A DNA stretch of 64,000 nt from Pseudomonas sp. QS1027 (GTDB lineage Bacteria; Pseudomonadota; Gammaproteobacteria; Pseudomonadales; Pseudomonadaceae), in contig NZ_PHSU01000023.1 in assembly GCF_002814235.1 (NCBI RefSeq), positions 62,001 through 126,000 on the forward strand, given 5' to 3'. Shown piece after piece: positions 15,722 through 24,720 of this stretch. A program made the translations under genes and the position numbers. Every line of letters starts with the position of its first letter. The stretch's first letter is position 1. The notes under the pieces were generated by a model, which did not search any database, had not been told where the DNA came from, and saw only the letters and a program-made list of their open reading frames with translations.

Positions 15722-17695
15722 ATGCAAACGCCACTGATCGACCTGCAGGACATCCGCAAGGCCTACGGCGGCGGCGACAGTCCCGAAGTGCAGGTGCTGC
15801 GCGGTATCGACCTGAGGATCCATGCCGGCGAATTCGTCGCCATCGTCGGTGCCTCCGGCTCGGGTAAATCGACCCTGATGAATATCCTCGGCTGCCTCGA
15901 CCGGCCGACCTCCGGGCGCTACCTGTTCGCCGGTGAAAACGTCGCCGAACTCGACAGCGATGCCCTCGCCTGGCTACGCCGAGAGGCCTTCGGCTTCGTG
16001 TTCCAGGGCTATCACCTGATTCCTTCCGGCTCGGCCCGGGAAAACGTCGAAATGCCGGCGATCTACGCCGGCACCCCGGCCGCCGAGCGCCAGGCCCGCG
16101 CCAGCGCCCTGCTCGATCGCCTGGGCCTGGCCACTCGCAGCGGCAACCGCCCGCACCAGTTGTCCGGCGGCCAGCAACAACGGGTATCGATTGCCCGGGC
16201 ACTGATGAACGGCGGCCATATCATTCTCGCCGACGAACCCACCGGCGCCCTCGACAGCCACAGCGGCGCCGAAGTCATGGCCCTGCTCGACGAACTGGCC
16301 AGCCAGGGCCATGTGATCATCCTTATCACCCACGACCGTGAAGTCGCCGCCCGGGCCAAACGGGTCATCGAAATCCGCGACGGCCTGATCATCAGCGACA
16401 GTGCCCGCGACACCCCCGGGCTGCAACGCGGCAACGACCCCGTCGCCCTCCAGGCGATCGACCTGCGGCAACGCCTGAGTGACGGCAGCGCCTACCGCGG
16501 CGCCTGGAAAAGCGAGCTGGTGGACGCTGTGCAGGCGGCCTGGCGGGTGATGTGGATCAACCGCTTTCGTACCGCCCTGACCTTGCTTGGCATCGTCATC
16601 GGGGTCGCCTCGGTGGTGGTGATGCTCGCGGTCGGCGAAGGCAGCAAGCGCCAGGTGATCGCACAGATGGGCGCCTTCGGCTCGAACATTATCTACCTGA
16701 GCGGCGCGCCGGCCGCGCCGCGGGCTCCGCTGGGGATCATCAGCCTCGATGACGTGGCGGCGCTGGCGGAGCTGCCCCAGGTGAAAATGATCATGCCGGT
16801 CAACGGTGCCGACGCCGTGGTGCGCTTCGGCAACCTCGACCACACCGCCTATGTCGGCGGCAACGACACGCAGTTTCCGGCGATCTTCAACTGGCCGGTG
16901 GTCGAGGGCAGTTACTTCACCCAGGCCGATGCCGACGCCGGGGCCGCCGTGGCGGTGATCGGCCACAAGATTCGCGACAAACTGCTCAAGGACGTGGCCG
17001 ACCCCATCGGCCAGTACGTCCTGATCGAAAACGTGCCCTTCCAGGTGGTCGGCGTGCTCCAGGAAAAAGGCGCCACCTCCGGCGAGACCGACAGCGACGA
17101 CCGCGTGGCGATCCCCTACTCGGCCGCCAGTGTCCGGCTGTTCGGTACGCACAATCCGGAATATGTCGCCATCGCCACCAGCGACGGGCGCAATGTCCGC
17201 GACGCCGAGAAGGCCATCGACCAGGTGATGCTGCGCATGCACGACGGCCGCCGGGACTTTCGCCTGACCAACAACGCCGCGATGATCCAGGCCGAGGCCC
17301 GCACCCAGAACACCCTGTCGCTGATGCTCGGCTCGATTGCCGCCATCTCCCTGCTGGTGGGGGGCATCGGCGTGATGAACATCATGCTCATGACCGTGCG
17401 CGAACGCACCCGGGAAATCGGCATCCGCATGGCCACCGGGGCCCGCCAGCGCGACATCCTGCGCCAGTTTCTCACCGAGGCGGTGATGCTTTCGGTGGTC
17501 GGCGGCCTGACCGGCGTGGTCCTGGCCCTGGCGGTCGGCGGCGTCCTGCTGCTGGCCAAGGTCGCCGTCGCGTTTTCCCTGAGCGCCGTGATCGGCGCCT
17601 TTGCCTGCGCGCTGGTCACCGGCGTTCTCTTCGGCTTCATGCCGGCCCGCAAAGCTGCCCGGCTCGACCCGGTCACAGCGCTTACCAGTGAATGA
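15722..17695 (+). CDS. pvdT: PvdT, MacB-type ABC permease-ATPase for pyoverdine efflux
   Basis: A 657-residue fusion. The N-terminal ABC ATPase has Walker A in VGASGSGKSTLMNILGC (about residue 40), signature LSGGQQQRVSIARAL and Walker B ILADEPTGALDS. One transmembrane helix follows at about residue 290 (ALTLLGIVIGVASVVVMLAV), then a periplasmic MacB core. FtsX-type helices close the protein (LLVGGIGVMNIMLMTVRERTREIG). It works with PvdR and OpmQ. It begins immediately after the pvdR stop and ends overlapping the region of the opmQ start, giving a three-gene operon. Confidence 0.92.
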   Translation: MQTPLIDLQDIRKAYGGGDSPEVQVLRGIDLRIHAGEFVAIVGASGSGKSTLMNILGCLDRPTSGRYLFAGENVAELDSDALAWLRREAFGFVFQGYHLIPSGSARENVEMPAIYAGTPAAERQARASALLDRLGLATRSGNRPHQLSGGQQQRVSIARALMNGGHIILADEPTGALDSHSGAEVMALLDELASQGHVIILITHDREVAARAKRVIEIRDGLIISDSARDTPGLQRGNDPVALQAIDLRQRLSDGSAYRGAWKSELVDAVQAAWRVMWINRFRTALTLLGIVIGVASVVVMLAVGEGSKRQVIAQMGAFGSNIIYLSGAPAAPRAPLGIISLDDVAALAELPQVKMIMPVNGADAVVRFGNLDHTAYVGGNDTQFPAIFNWPVVEGSYFTQADADAGAAVAVIGHKIRDKLLKDVADPIGQYVLIENVPFQVVGVLQEKGATSGETDSDDRVAIPYSAASVRLFGTHNPEYVAIATSDGRNVRDAEKAIDQVMLRMHDGRRDFRLTNNAAMIQAEARTQNTLSLMLGSIAAISLLVGGIGVMNIMLMTVRERTREIGIRMATGARQRDILRQFLTEAVMLSVVGGLTGVVLALAVGGVLLLAKVAVAFSLSAVIGAFACALVTGVLFGFMPARKAARLDPVTALTSE

Positions 17696-17703
17696 TCGAA
17701 TCC

Positions 17704-19083
17704 ATGAAACCGCGCTTTTCCCTGTTGACGATTTGCCTGCTGCTCAATGCCTGCGGCGGGCCCGCACCGCGTTCCGACAACGCAACGCCAGCGCCGGCCC
17801 ACTGGCAGTTCGAAACACAATACAGCGCCCAACAGACCAGCGTCCTCTGGTGGCAACGCTTTGGCAGTGCGGAGCTGGATCGATTGATCGAACAGGCCCG
17901 CGTCGACAGCCATGACCTCGCCGCCGCCCTCGCCCGGGTGCGCCAGGCCCGGGCCACGGCGGTGATCGCCGGCGCCCCGCTGCTGCCGCAAGTGACCCTG
18001 GGCCTGAATGGCAGTCGCAGCCAGTTGCTGAACAACCGGGACAACGCCGACAGTGACAACGACAGCAAAAGTTATGGCGCCAACCTCAGCGCCAGCTACG
18101 AGGTGGACTTCTGGGGTGGCGTGGCCGCCGCCCGCGACAGCGCCGTGCAGAGCCTGCGGGCCAGTGAATATGACCGGGCGACGGTGGAACTGACGCTGCT
18201 CGGCGGCGTTGCCGACCAATATGCCCGCACCCTGTCCGCCCGCGAGCAGGAAGCCATCGCCGGCCTGAACCTGAGCAACGCCCGGCGGGTATTGGCGCTG
18301 GTCCAGACCCGCTATGACTCGGGCTCGGCCACGGCGCTGGAACTGGCCCAGCAAAAGAGCCTGGTGGCCAGCCAGGAACGACAATTGCCGCTGGTGCGCC
18401 AGCAGGCCGGGGAGTCGCTGATTACCCTCGCGGCATTGCTCGGCCAGCCGGTCCAGAGCTTGCGCATCGGTGCCCAGCCGTTCAGCAGCCTGAGCTGGCC
18501 GTCGATTGATGCCGGCGTGCCGAGTGAACTGCTGCGCCGACGTCCGGACATTGCCCGGGCCGAAGCGCAACTGGCGGCGGCGCAGGCGGATGTCGAGGTG
18601 GCGCGAGCGGCCTTGTTGCCGAAGCTGACCCTGGGTGTCGGCCTCGGCTCGGAATCCACCCAGGCCGCCGATGCCCTGCGCACCCCCTTCTACACCCTGA
18701 GTGCCGGCCTGCTCGCACCGGTCTTCAACAACGGCCGCCTGCGGGCCGAGCGCGACCGGGCCACGGCGCGCCAGGAAGAGTTGCTGGAAAGCTATCGGGG
18801 CGCGATCGTCAACGGTTTCGCCGATGTCGAGAAGGCCCTTAACAGTATCAGCGGCCTTGATCAGCAACGACGTTGGCAGGATGAAGAGCTGAAGCAGGCG
18901 CAACGGGCCTTCGAGATTGCCCAGAGCCGTTATCAGGCCGGGGCGGAGGATCTGCTCACGGTGCTGGAAACCCAGCGCACGCTGTATGCGGCCCAGGACC
19001 AGAATGTGCAACTGCGGCTGTCGCGGGTACAGGCCAGTATTGCGCTGTACAAGGCCCTTGGTGGCGGCTGGCAGGCACAGTGA
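17704..19083 (+). CDS. opmQ: OpmQ, TolC-family outer-membrane factor
   Basis: A 459-residue outer-membrane channel protein of the TolC/OprM family with two repeated OEP halves. The N-terminus is a lipoprotein signal, LLLNAC, with the acylated cysteine at residue 17. The start at 17704 is preferred over ATG at 17692 (which overlaps the pvdT stop) because the shorter form gives a normal positively charged signal peptide; 17692 cannot be excluded. Family motifs include SYEVDFWGGVAAARD and LLRRRPDIARAEAQLAAAQADV. It completes the PvdRT-OpmQ pump for pyoverdine secretion and recycling. A REP doublet follows the stop. Confidence 0.9.
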   Translation: MKPRFSLLTICLLLNACGGPAPRSDNATPAPAHWQFETQYSAQQTSVLWWQRFGSAELDRLIEQARVDSHDLAAALARVRQARATAVIAGAPLLPQVTLGLNGSRSQLLNNRDNADSDNDSKSYGANLSASYEVDFWGGVAAARDSAVQSLRASEYDRATVELTLLGGVADQYARTLSAREQEAIAGLNLSNARRVLALVQTRYDSGSATALELAQQKSLVASQERQLPLVRQQAGESLITLAALLGQPVQSLRIGAQPFSSLSWPSIDAGVPSELLRRRPDIARAEAQLAAAQADVEVARAALLPKLTLGVGLGSESTQAADALRTPFYTLSAGLLAPVFNNGRLRAERDRATARQEELLESYRGAIVNGFADVEKALNSISGLDQQRRWQDEELKQAQRAFEIAQSRYQAGAEDLLTVLETQRTLYAAQDQNVQLRLSRVQASIALYKALGGGWQAQ

Positions 19084-19123
19084 CGGCCTGGCAAACCGTT
19101 TGACAACGGTGAGCCGGCTATCG

Positions 19124-19210
19124 CCATCGCCAGCAAGCCGGCTCCTACAGGTCCGTATTTCAACATAAATGATCGCCCGGCCCTTGTAGGAGCCGGCTTG
19201 CTGGCGATGG
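19124..19210. repeat. REP doublet
   Basis: The arms CCATCGCCAGCAAGCCGGCT... (from 19124) and ...AGCCGGCTTGCTGGCGATGG (to 19210) are inverted copies around a 32-nt AT-richer centre. It lies between the convergent opmQ and pvdP genes, where a REP pair may also act as a transcription end. Confidence 0.85.
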
Positions 19211-19245
19211 CGTCATTCAATCCACCATCACCTTCAAAGACACAC

Positions 19246-20865
19246 CTACAGCAACCGATCCTTGATCGACAGATGCCGCGCATACCACGGCCGACGCGGT
19301 ACCCGGCGCAACAAACTGGCCAGGTCCTTCTCGGGGGTAAAGGTAATCCGCAAGGCCAGCTTCATGGTCTCCGGGTCCATCTCCACCGTCTTGCCCATGT
19401 TCAATCCCGGCGTGGTGCTGCAACCATGGGTGGTCGGCCCGAGCCAGGGATCGTCCACTTCCACCCAACGCCCCGGGGCAAACCAGGGCACGCCATTGAC
19501 CTCCAGGCGCGTGACCGCCCCCGGGTGAAAACGCTCGTGCGCGCGGAACCAGTCCTCCAGCCGATCATCGATCCAGCCATGGAACATCCAGAACACCGGG
19601 TTCACATGGGAGGAAAACGGGTCGCCGAGAAAGTCGTTCTGTGGCGTAAACCAGCGTGGGGCAAAGTCGGTGAACTCCCGCGCCATGGGCACCGGCGCAC
19701 CGTTGGAAGGATCGCGCGCCACCGAAGCCCAGCGCATATGCAACCAGTCATGCAGCCCCAACTCGACCTCGGAACCGAACTGGCCCAGGGTCAGGCGGGA
19801 CAGATAACGCGGATCGCTGTAGCGCGATTCCCAGGCCTGGAAGTTGCTGTGCCAGGTCTCGGCACTCTTGATATCGCTGACCCATTGGCTGTAGTCGTCG
19901 TCACTGCTGGCCAGCCAGGTCGGCGGCACGGCGCAGCCATCCTGGTTATCGAAATAACGGGCAAAGCCCTGGCGATCACGTTCCAGCTCCGGCTGCGGCA
20001 ACGGGAACCGGCGCCAGGACGGCAAGGGCTGCATCGAGCGGGCCATTTGCAACATATGCCGGTGCATGAAGAAAAAGTCGATGCCCGAACCGTTGCGATC
20101 CTTGCGCGGCCCACGGGCATCACGCTCCTTGTCCCGGGGGCCGGGCTGCCAGCCGATACCGCGCAAACCGTTGCGCTTGTCTTCGGAGAGGGTGTGCCAT
20201 TTGTCCCGGGAGGCATGCCAGAGCTGGTGGAACAAACGATGCTCGGGCGACACCAACCTGGCCAGCAGGGAGGCGTCCAGGCCGATACGCTCACGGGCCT
20301 CGGGAAACACCTGCTTGACCGCGACAAAGCGGTTATCCAGTTGCGCCAGGGCCAGCGGCCGGTCCAGGCGCTCGACATGACCGCTCAAGGTGCCACTGCC
20401 GGCGTTGCCGAAGGTGTCCCAGACTTCGTCCAGGACCAGACTCAATTCATACAGCGGCATCCCGGCGTCGCCCTGGCTCAGACGCCAGAACAAACGGGCA
20501 CCGTCGCTCGCGGCAAGATCGCCGACCAGCCGCCAACGGGGTTCGGCATCGGCCCGCAGTGCCTGGGCGGTATCAATGAAACCGCGCAGGCCACGCCCCC
20601 GTGGGGCGATATCGATGAACAGTTCCAGGCCGTCCAGCGGCAGGCCTTCCAGGCCCGCGTCGCGCCCTTCAAAACGCAGGCTCCAGATCCCGCGCAGGTT
20701 GTTGGCCAGGCGCTGGCCGGCCGTGTCGAGCAGATCGACCGTGGCCTCGCCCGGCGTGACGGGCTCCTTGTCCCGGGTCAGTTCGCGGTGCGCGTAATAA
20801 GCCGCGGGAACAGCCACGCCCGTGAGCGCCAGGCCCGCCATGAAGCCTCGTCGAGAAATCGTCAT
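19246..20865 (-). CDS. pvdP: PvdP, periplasmic tyrosinase of pyoverdine maturation
   Basis: A 539-residue Tat-exported protein; PvdP of P. aeruginosa is about 544 residues. The signal is MTISRRGFMAGLALTGVAV, with the twin-arginine SRRGF motif. The body contains a tyrosinase-like copper domain with histidine-rich helices, for example IDFFFMHRHML and PVFWMFHGWIDDRLEDW, which probably supply copper ligands. It oxidises the D-Tyr/Dab part of ferribactin to build the fluorescent chromophore in the periplasm. The start at 20865 is set by the Tat signal; the frame extends 18 codons upstream into the promoter. An exact PvdS box is 46 bp upstream, divergent from pvdMNO. Confidence 0.92.
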   Translation of the reverse strand: MTISRRGFMAGLALTGVAVPAAYYAHRELTRDKEPVTPGEATVDLLDTAGQRLANNLRGIWSLRFEGRDAGLEGLPLDGLELFIDIAPRGRGLRGFIDTAQALRADAEPRWRLVGDLAASDGARLFWRLSQGDAGMPLYELSLVLDEVWDTFGNAGSGTLSGHVERLDRPLALAQLDNRFVAVKQVFPEARERIGLDASLLARLVSPEHRLFHQLWHASRDKWHTLSEDKRNGLRGIGWQPGPRDKERDARGPRKDRNGSGIDFFFMHRHMLQMARSMQPLPSWRRFPLPQPELERDRQGFARYFDNQDGCAVPPTWLASSDDDYSQWVSDIKSAETWHSNFQAWESRYSDPRYLSRLTLGQFGSEVELGLHDWLHMRWASVARDPSNGAPVPMAREFTDFAPRWFTPQNDFLGDPFSSHVNPVFWMFHGWIDDRLEDWFRAHERFHPGAVTRLEVNGVPWFAPGRWVEVDDPWLGPTTHGCSTTPGLNMGKTVEMDPETMKLALRITFTPEKDLASLLRRVPRRPWYARHLSIKDRLL

Positions 20866-20910
20866 CGCCCTACCTGTGTCAGCCCTGAAGCAGGCTTTAT
20901 CCAAGCTAGA

Positions 20911-20934
20911 ACGTTGCACTGCGTAGGAAATTTA
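20911..20934 (-). promoter_or_regulatory. PvdS iron-starvation box for pvdP
   Basis: On the minus strand TAAAT (20934-20930), 16 nt, then CGT (20913-20911). This is an exact TAAAT-N16-CGT box placed 46 bp before the pvdP start. Confidence 0.85.
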
Positions 20935-20949
20935 GCCGGGCGCGGCGCC

Positions 20950-20973
20950 TAAATTAGAACGTACGCCATCCGT
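20950..20973 (+). promoter_or_regulatory. PvdS iron-starvation box for pvdMNO
   Basis: TAAAT (20950-20954), 16 nt, CGT (20971-20973): an exact box, 37 bp before the pvdM start. It is back to back with the pvdP box; only 15 bp separate the two TAAAT elements. Confidence 0.85.
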
Positions 20974-21009
20974 TCTTCCCAGATAGCAACATCGGCAAAC
21001 CACAATGAG

Positions 21010-22383
21010 ATGGCAATGATAAAACCGCGTTCGAAAAAGGCTCTCTACATCGGCCTGCCGCTGGCCCTGGGGCTCTGCGCCGCCGCAGCCTGGCTGACCT
21101 GGGACCTGTGGCCCAACCCCGGTTACTCGCTGAAGATCATGAAGCAGGCCGACGAGCTTCAGGACCGGATCATCAGCTTCGACAGCCATATCACCGTGCC
21201 CCTGACCTTCGGCACCGAAGGCCGCGAAGCCGACAAGGATGGCAGCGGCCAGTTCGACCTGGCCAAGACCGGCCGCGGACGGCTTTCCGCCGCCGCGCTG
21301 ACGGTGTTCGGCTGGCCGGAAATCTGGAACGGGCCGAACGCCCCGCACCGCCCCACCGCCGGCTTTGTCGAGGAAGCACGCAAACAGCAGGAAGTGCGCT
21401 ACCAGATCATCAGCGGCCTGGCCCGTGATTTCCCCAACCGCGTCGGCATCGCCTACAGCCCCGACGATATGCGCCGCCTGCATGGCGAAGGCAAGTTCGC
21501 GATCTTCATCAGCATGCTCAACGCCTACCCCCTGGGCCACGACCTCGATCGCCTGGACCTGTGGGCCGCGCGCGGCATGCGCATGTTCGGCTTCAGCTAC
21601 GTGGGCAACAACGACTGGGCCGACTCCTCGCGCCCGTTACCGTTCCTCAACGACACGCCGGATGCCCTCGACGGCCTCTCCGAGATCGGCAAGCAGGCCG
21701 TGCACCGCCTCAACGACCTGGGGGTGATCATCGACGTCTCGCAGATGTCGACCAAGGCCCTGGAGCAGGTCAGCCAGCTGAGCCGCACGCCGATGGTCGC
21801 CTCGCACTCGGCGCCCCGCGCCCTGGTGGATATCCCGCGCAACCTCAGCGACAAGGAAATGCAGCTGATCAAGAACAGCGGCGGCGTGGTCCAGATCGTC
21901 GCGTTCCCGGCCTATCTGCGGCCGTTGAGCCAGCACACCCAGGACAAGCTCAACACCCTGCGCAAACGTTTCGACCTGCCGCCGCTGCCCAACCTGGCCA
22001 TGGCCCTGATGCCCGGCGACCCGATCATCACCGTCTGGCCGGAACAACGCTTCGGCCAATACGCCAGCGCCCTCTACGGGATTCTCGACGAGGAGCCCAA
22101 GGCCGACCTCAAGGACTTCGGCAACGCCATCGACTATGCGGTGAAGAAGATCGGCATCGATCACGTCGGCATCAGTTCCGACTTCAACGACGGCGGCGGC
22201 ATCGACGGTTTCAAGGATGTCAGCGAGGCGCGCAACGTCACCGCCGAACTGCTTGAGCGTGGCTACTCCGAAGCCGATATCGCCAAGCTCTGGGGCGGCA
22301 ACTTCCTGCGGGTCTGGGACCAGGTGCAGAAAGCCGCCCGCCCCGGCACCCCGCCACCCACCGCCACGCTCTCGCGCCAGTGA
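21010..22383 (+). CDS. pvdM: PvdM, periplasmic renal-dipeptidase-like maturation protein
   Basis: A 457-residue protein of the membrane dipeptidase family with an N-terminal membrane anchor or signal (ALYIGLPLALGLCAAAAWL). The body carries the dipeptidase-like zinc-site regions IISFDSHITVP, MVASHSAPRALVDIPRNLSD and IDHVGISSDFNDGGG. In pyoverdine producers PvdM is needed in the periplasm for PvdP-driven ferribactin oxidation. ATG at 21010 and 21016 are both possible; the first is given. An exact PvdS box precedes it, and pvdN follows after 7 bp. Confidence 0.9.
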   Translation: MAMIKPRSKKALYIGLPLALGLCAAAAWLTWDLWPNPGYSLKIMKQADELQDRIISFDSHITVPLTFGTEGREADKDGSGQFDLAKTGRGRLSAAALTVFGWPEIWNGPNAPHRPTAGFVEEARKQQEVRYQIISGLARDFPNRVGIAYSPDDMRRLHGEGKFAIFISMLNAYPLGHDLDRLDLWAARGMRMFGFSYVGNNDWADSSRPLPFLNDTPDALDGLSEIGKQAVHRLNDLGVIIDVSQMSTKALEQVSQLSRTPMVASHSAPRALVDIPRNLSDKEMQLIKNSGGVVQIVAFPAYLRPLSQHTQDKLNTLRKRFDLPPLPNLAMALMPGDPIITVWPEQRFGQYASALYGILDEEPKADLKDFGNAIDYAVKKIGIDHVGISSDFNDGGGIDGFKDVSEARNVTAELLERGYSEADIAKLWGGNFLRVWDQVQKAARPGTPPPTATLSRQ

Positions 22384-22390
22384 ATTGCCC

Positions 22391-23692
22391 ATGACCGATC
22401 GCAGAACCTTCCTCAAGCAGGCCGGCGTACTTGCCGCCGGCCTGCCCCTGGGTGCCATCCTGGACGCCCTGGCCGCCAGCCCGGTCACGACTCCCGCCAC
22501 GGCCGCGAACCCGGCGTTGTCCACGGACAAGTGGACCGGGTTGCGCCAGTTGTTCGACCAGGACCCCGACTACCTGCACTTCTCCAACTTCCTGGTGACC
22601 TCTCACCCCAGGCCCGTGCGTGAAGCCATCGAGCAGCACCGCGCCGCCATCGACCGCAACCCGGGCCTGGCCATGGACTGGGACCTGGAGGAAACCTGGA
22701 AACGCGAAGCCCAGGTCCGCCTGTGGGCCGGGCGCTACCTCAAGGCCGAGCCCGGGCAGATCGCCCTGACCGGCAGCACCACCGAGGGCCTGGCGATGAT
22801 CTACGGCGGCATCCATGTGCGCCCCGACCAGGAAATCCTCACCACCGAACACGAACATTATTCGACCCGCAATCTCTTGCGCCTGCGCAGCGAGCGCGAA
22901 GGCACCCGGGTGCGCAAGATCAGCCTGTTCAAGGACCCGGCGCTGGTTTCCGCCGACGAGGTGATCGGCAATATCGACCGGGCGATCAAACCCGAAACCC
23001 GGGTGCTCGGCATGACCTGGGTGCAATCGGGCAGCGGGGTGAAACTGCCGATCGGCCAGATCGGCCAGTTGGTCGCCGAACACAATCAACAGCGCGACGA
23101 CAAGGACCGGATCCTCTATGTCGTCGACGGCGTGCATGGCTTTGGCGTGGACAACCTCGATTTCCCGGACATGCACTGCGACTTCTTTATCGCCGGCACC
23201 CACAAGTGGATGTTCGGCCCCCGCGGCACCGGCATCGTCTGCGCCCGTTCGCAACAGGTCAGGGACGTCAGCCCGCTGCTGCCGACCTTTTCCGAAGACA
23301 CCAACTTCGCCACCTCCATGAGCCCCGGCGGCTACCACGCCTTCGAGCATCGCTGGGCGCTGGACAAGGCCTTCGAACTGCACCTGCAACTGGGCAAGGC
23401 CGAGGTCCAGGCGCGTATCCAGCAGTTGAACAGCCTGATCAAGCAACGCCTGCGGGCCGACCCACGGATCGAACTGGTCACGCCGATCAACCCCGAACTG
23501 TCCGCCGGCTTCAGCTTCTTCCGGGTCAAGGGCCAGGACAGCGACAAGGTCGCCGCCTACCTGATGCGCAACAAGGTGGTGGTCGATGCGGTGGATCGCG
23601 ATGTCGGTCCGGTGGTACGGACAGCGCCGGGCCTGCTCAACAACGAAGCCGAGATCGACCGTTTCATGGCCCTGCTGGGTAAACAGTTGTGA
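22391..23692 (+). CDS. pvdN: PvdN, Tat-exported PLP-dependent side-chain-modifying enzyme
   Basis: A 433-residue fold-type I PLP enzyme (class V aminotransferase-like). A Tat signal is visible at the start (DRRTFLKQAGVLAAGLPLGA). The PLP-lysine region is GTHKWMFGPRGTG at about residue 275. In P. fluorescens PvdN converts the N-terminal glutamate of (ferri)bactin to a succinamide side group in the periplasm. The start at 22391 is set by the signal peptide; the open frame extends upstream into pvdM in another frame. It lies 7 bp after pvdM, so they are co-transcribed. Confidence 0.92.
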   Translation: MTDRRTFLKQAGVLAAGLPLGAILDALAASPVTTPATAANPALSTDKWTGLRQLFDQDPDYLHFSNFLVTSHPRPVREAIEQHRAAIDRNPGLAMDWDLEETWKREAQVRLWAGRYLKAEPGQIALTGSTTEGLAMIYGGIHVRPDQEILTTEHEHYSTRNLLRLRSEREGTRVRKISLFKDPALVSADEVIGNIDRAIKPETRVLGMTWVQSGSGVKLPIGQIGQLVAEHNQQRDDKDRILYVVDGVHGFGVDNLDFPDMHCDFFIAGTHKWMFGPRGTGIVCARSQQVRDVSPLLPTFSEDTNFATSMSPGGYHAFEHRWALDKAFELHLQLGKAEVQARIQQLNSLIKQRLRADPRIELVTPINPELSAGFSFFRVKGQDSDKVAAYLMRNKVVVDAVDRDVGPVVRTAPGLLNNEAEIDRFMALLGKQL

Positions 23693-23737
23693 CCGCCAAC
23701 GCTTTCTGATTTCCATTCCTTGCCTGCGAGAAACTTC

Positions 23738-24637
23738 ATGAAATTCCACCTGTTTGCTTCCCGGTCTCGCGTCGGCCTCTGGCCCGCCCTGATCCTCAGC
23801 GCCCTGCTCGGCGCCTGGCTGCCCGGCGTCGCCCTGGCCGCTTCGCCGCCGCTGCCGGGCAAGGTGTTCAAGGACTGCAAGGATTGCCCGGAAATGGTCG
23901 TGCTGCCCGCCGGCACCTTCACCATGGGCACCCCCGAGGACGAAGTCGGACGCGAAGCGGATGAAGGTCCGATGCACCCGGTGACCTTCAAGAAGGCCTT
24001 CGCCGTCAGCCGCTTCCAGGTGCTCAGCGGTGAGTGGAAGGCCTACATCCATGACACCGGCTACAAGATGCCGGACGGCGATACCCGTCCCGGACGCGAA
24101 TGCCTGGCCGGCCAGCCGCGCTACCCCCAGGGTGACCGGCAACCGGCGGTGTGCATGGACGCCCACGAGGCCCAGGCCTATGCCGACTGGCTGTCGAAAA
24201 AGACCGGGAAAAAATATCACCTGCTCAGCGAGTCGCAACGCGAATACGCCGTGCGTGGCGGCACCAGCGGGCCGTTCCCCTTCCCGTTCGACAAGGACAA
24301 GGGCTACAGCATCGCCGAACACGCCAACACCTACGGCCCGGCCGACGGCTTCAGCTACACCTCGCCGGGCGGCAGCTTCCCGCCGAACGCCTATGGCGTG
24401 TATGACGGCCACGGCAATGTCTACGAATGGACCGCCGATTGCTATGTCGACAGCTATGTCGGCGCACCCGCCGACGGCAGCCCGCGCCTGGACAGCAAGG
24501 AATGCGAGGACCGCCGGGTGATTCGCGGCAATGACTGGACCGAAGCCCCGGTGTTCTCACGTTCGGGCAATCGCAATGAACGCAGCGCCATCACCCGTGG
24601 CGACTGGCTGGGCTTGCGGGTCGCCCGCGAGCTCTAA
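23738..24637 (+). CDS. pvdO: PvdO, FGE-like periplasmic maturation enzyme
   Basis: A 299-residue protein with an N-terminal signal (WPALILSALLGAWLPGVALA). It has the formylglycine-generating-enzyme/sulfatase-modifying-factor fold: MVVLPAGTFTMGTPEDEVGR at the start of the domain, then GVYDGHGNVYEWTADCY and RVIRGNDWTEAP near the end. PvdO catalyses the last oxidation of dihydropyoverdine to pyoverdine. The second ATG at 23738 is preferred to 23720 because GAGAA precedes it and it starts a normal signal. It is the third gene of the pvdMNO unit. Confidence 0.9.
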   Translation: MKFHLFASRSRVGLWPALILSALLGAWLPGVALAASPPLPGKVFKDCKDCPEMVVLPAGTFTMGTPEDEVGREADEGPMHPVTFKKAFAVSRFQVLSGEWKAYIHDTGYKMPDGDTRPGRECLAGQPRYPQGDRQPAVCMDAHEAQAYADWLSKKTGKKYHLLSESQREYAVRGGTSGPFPFPFDKDKGYSIAEHANTYGPADGFSYTSPGGSFPPNAYGVYDGHGNVYEWTADCYVDSYVGAPADGSPRLDSKECEDRRVIRGNDWTEAPVFSRSGNRNERSAITRGDWLGLRVAREL

Positions 24638-24671
24638 ATCCCGACCCCATCGACTCGTCTACAGAGTTCAA

Positions 24672-24689
24672 GGCGCCTTCCGGGGCGCC
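24672..24689. terminator. GC-rich hairpin between pvdO and pvdE
   Basis: GGCGCC, a 6-nt loop and GGCGCC form a short, strong hairpin 35 bp after the pvdO stop. No T-run follows, so it may only attenuate transcription. No PvdS box was found between pvdO and pvdE, so pvdE probably depends on read-through from pvdMNO or on an unrecognised promoter. Confidence 0.35.
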
Positions 24690-24720
24690 CGCTTCTACAG
24701 CCCCTTCACGAGTAGCCCCC

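Noticed and set aside
19198..20952. 584-residue plus-strand open frame
   Set aside because: Antisense to pvdP, which has a Tat signal and a PvdS box; the antisense frame has no motif and begins inside a REP.
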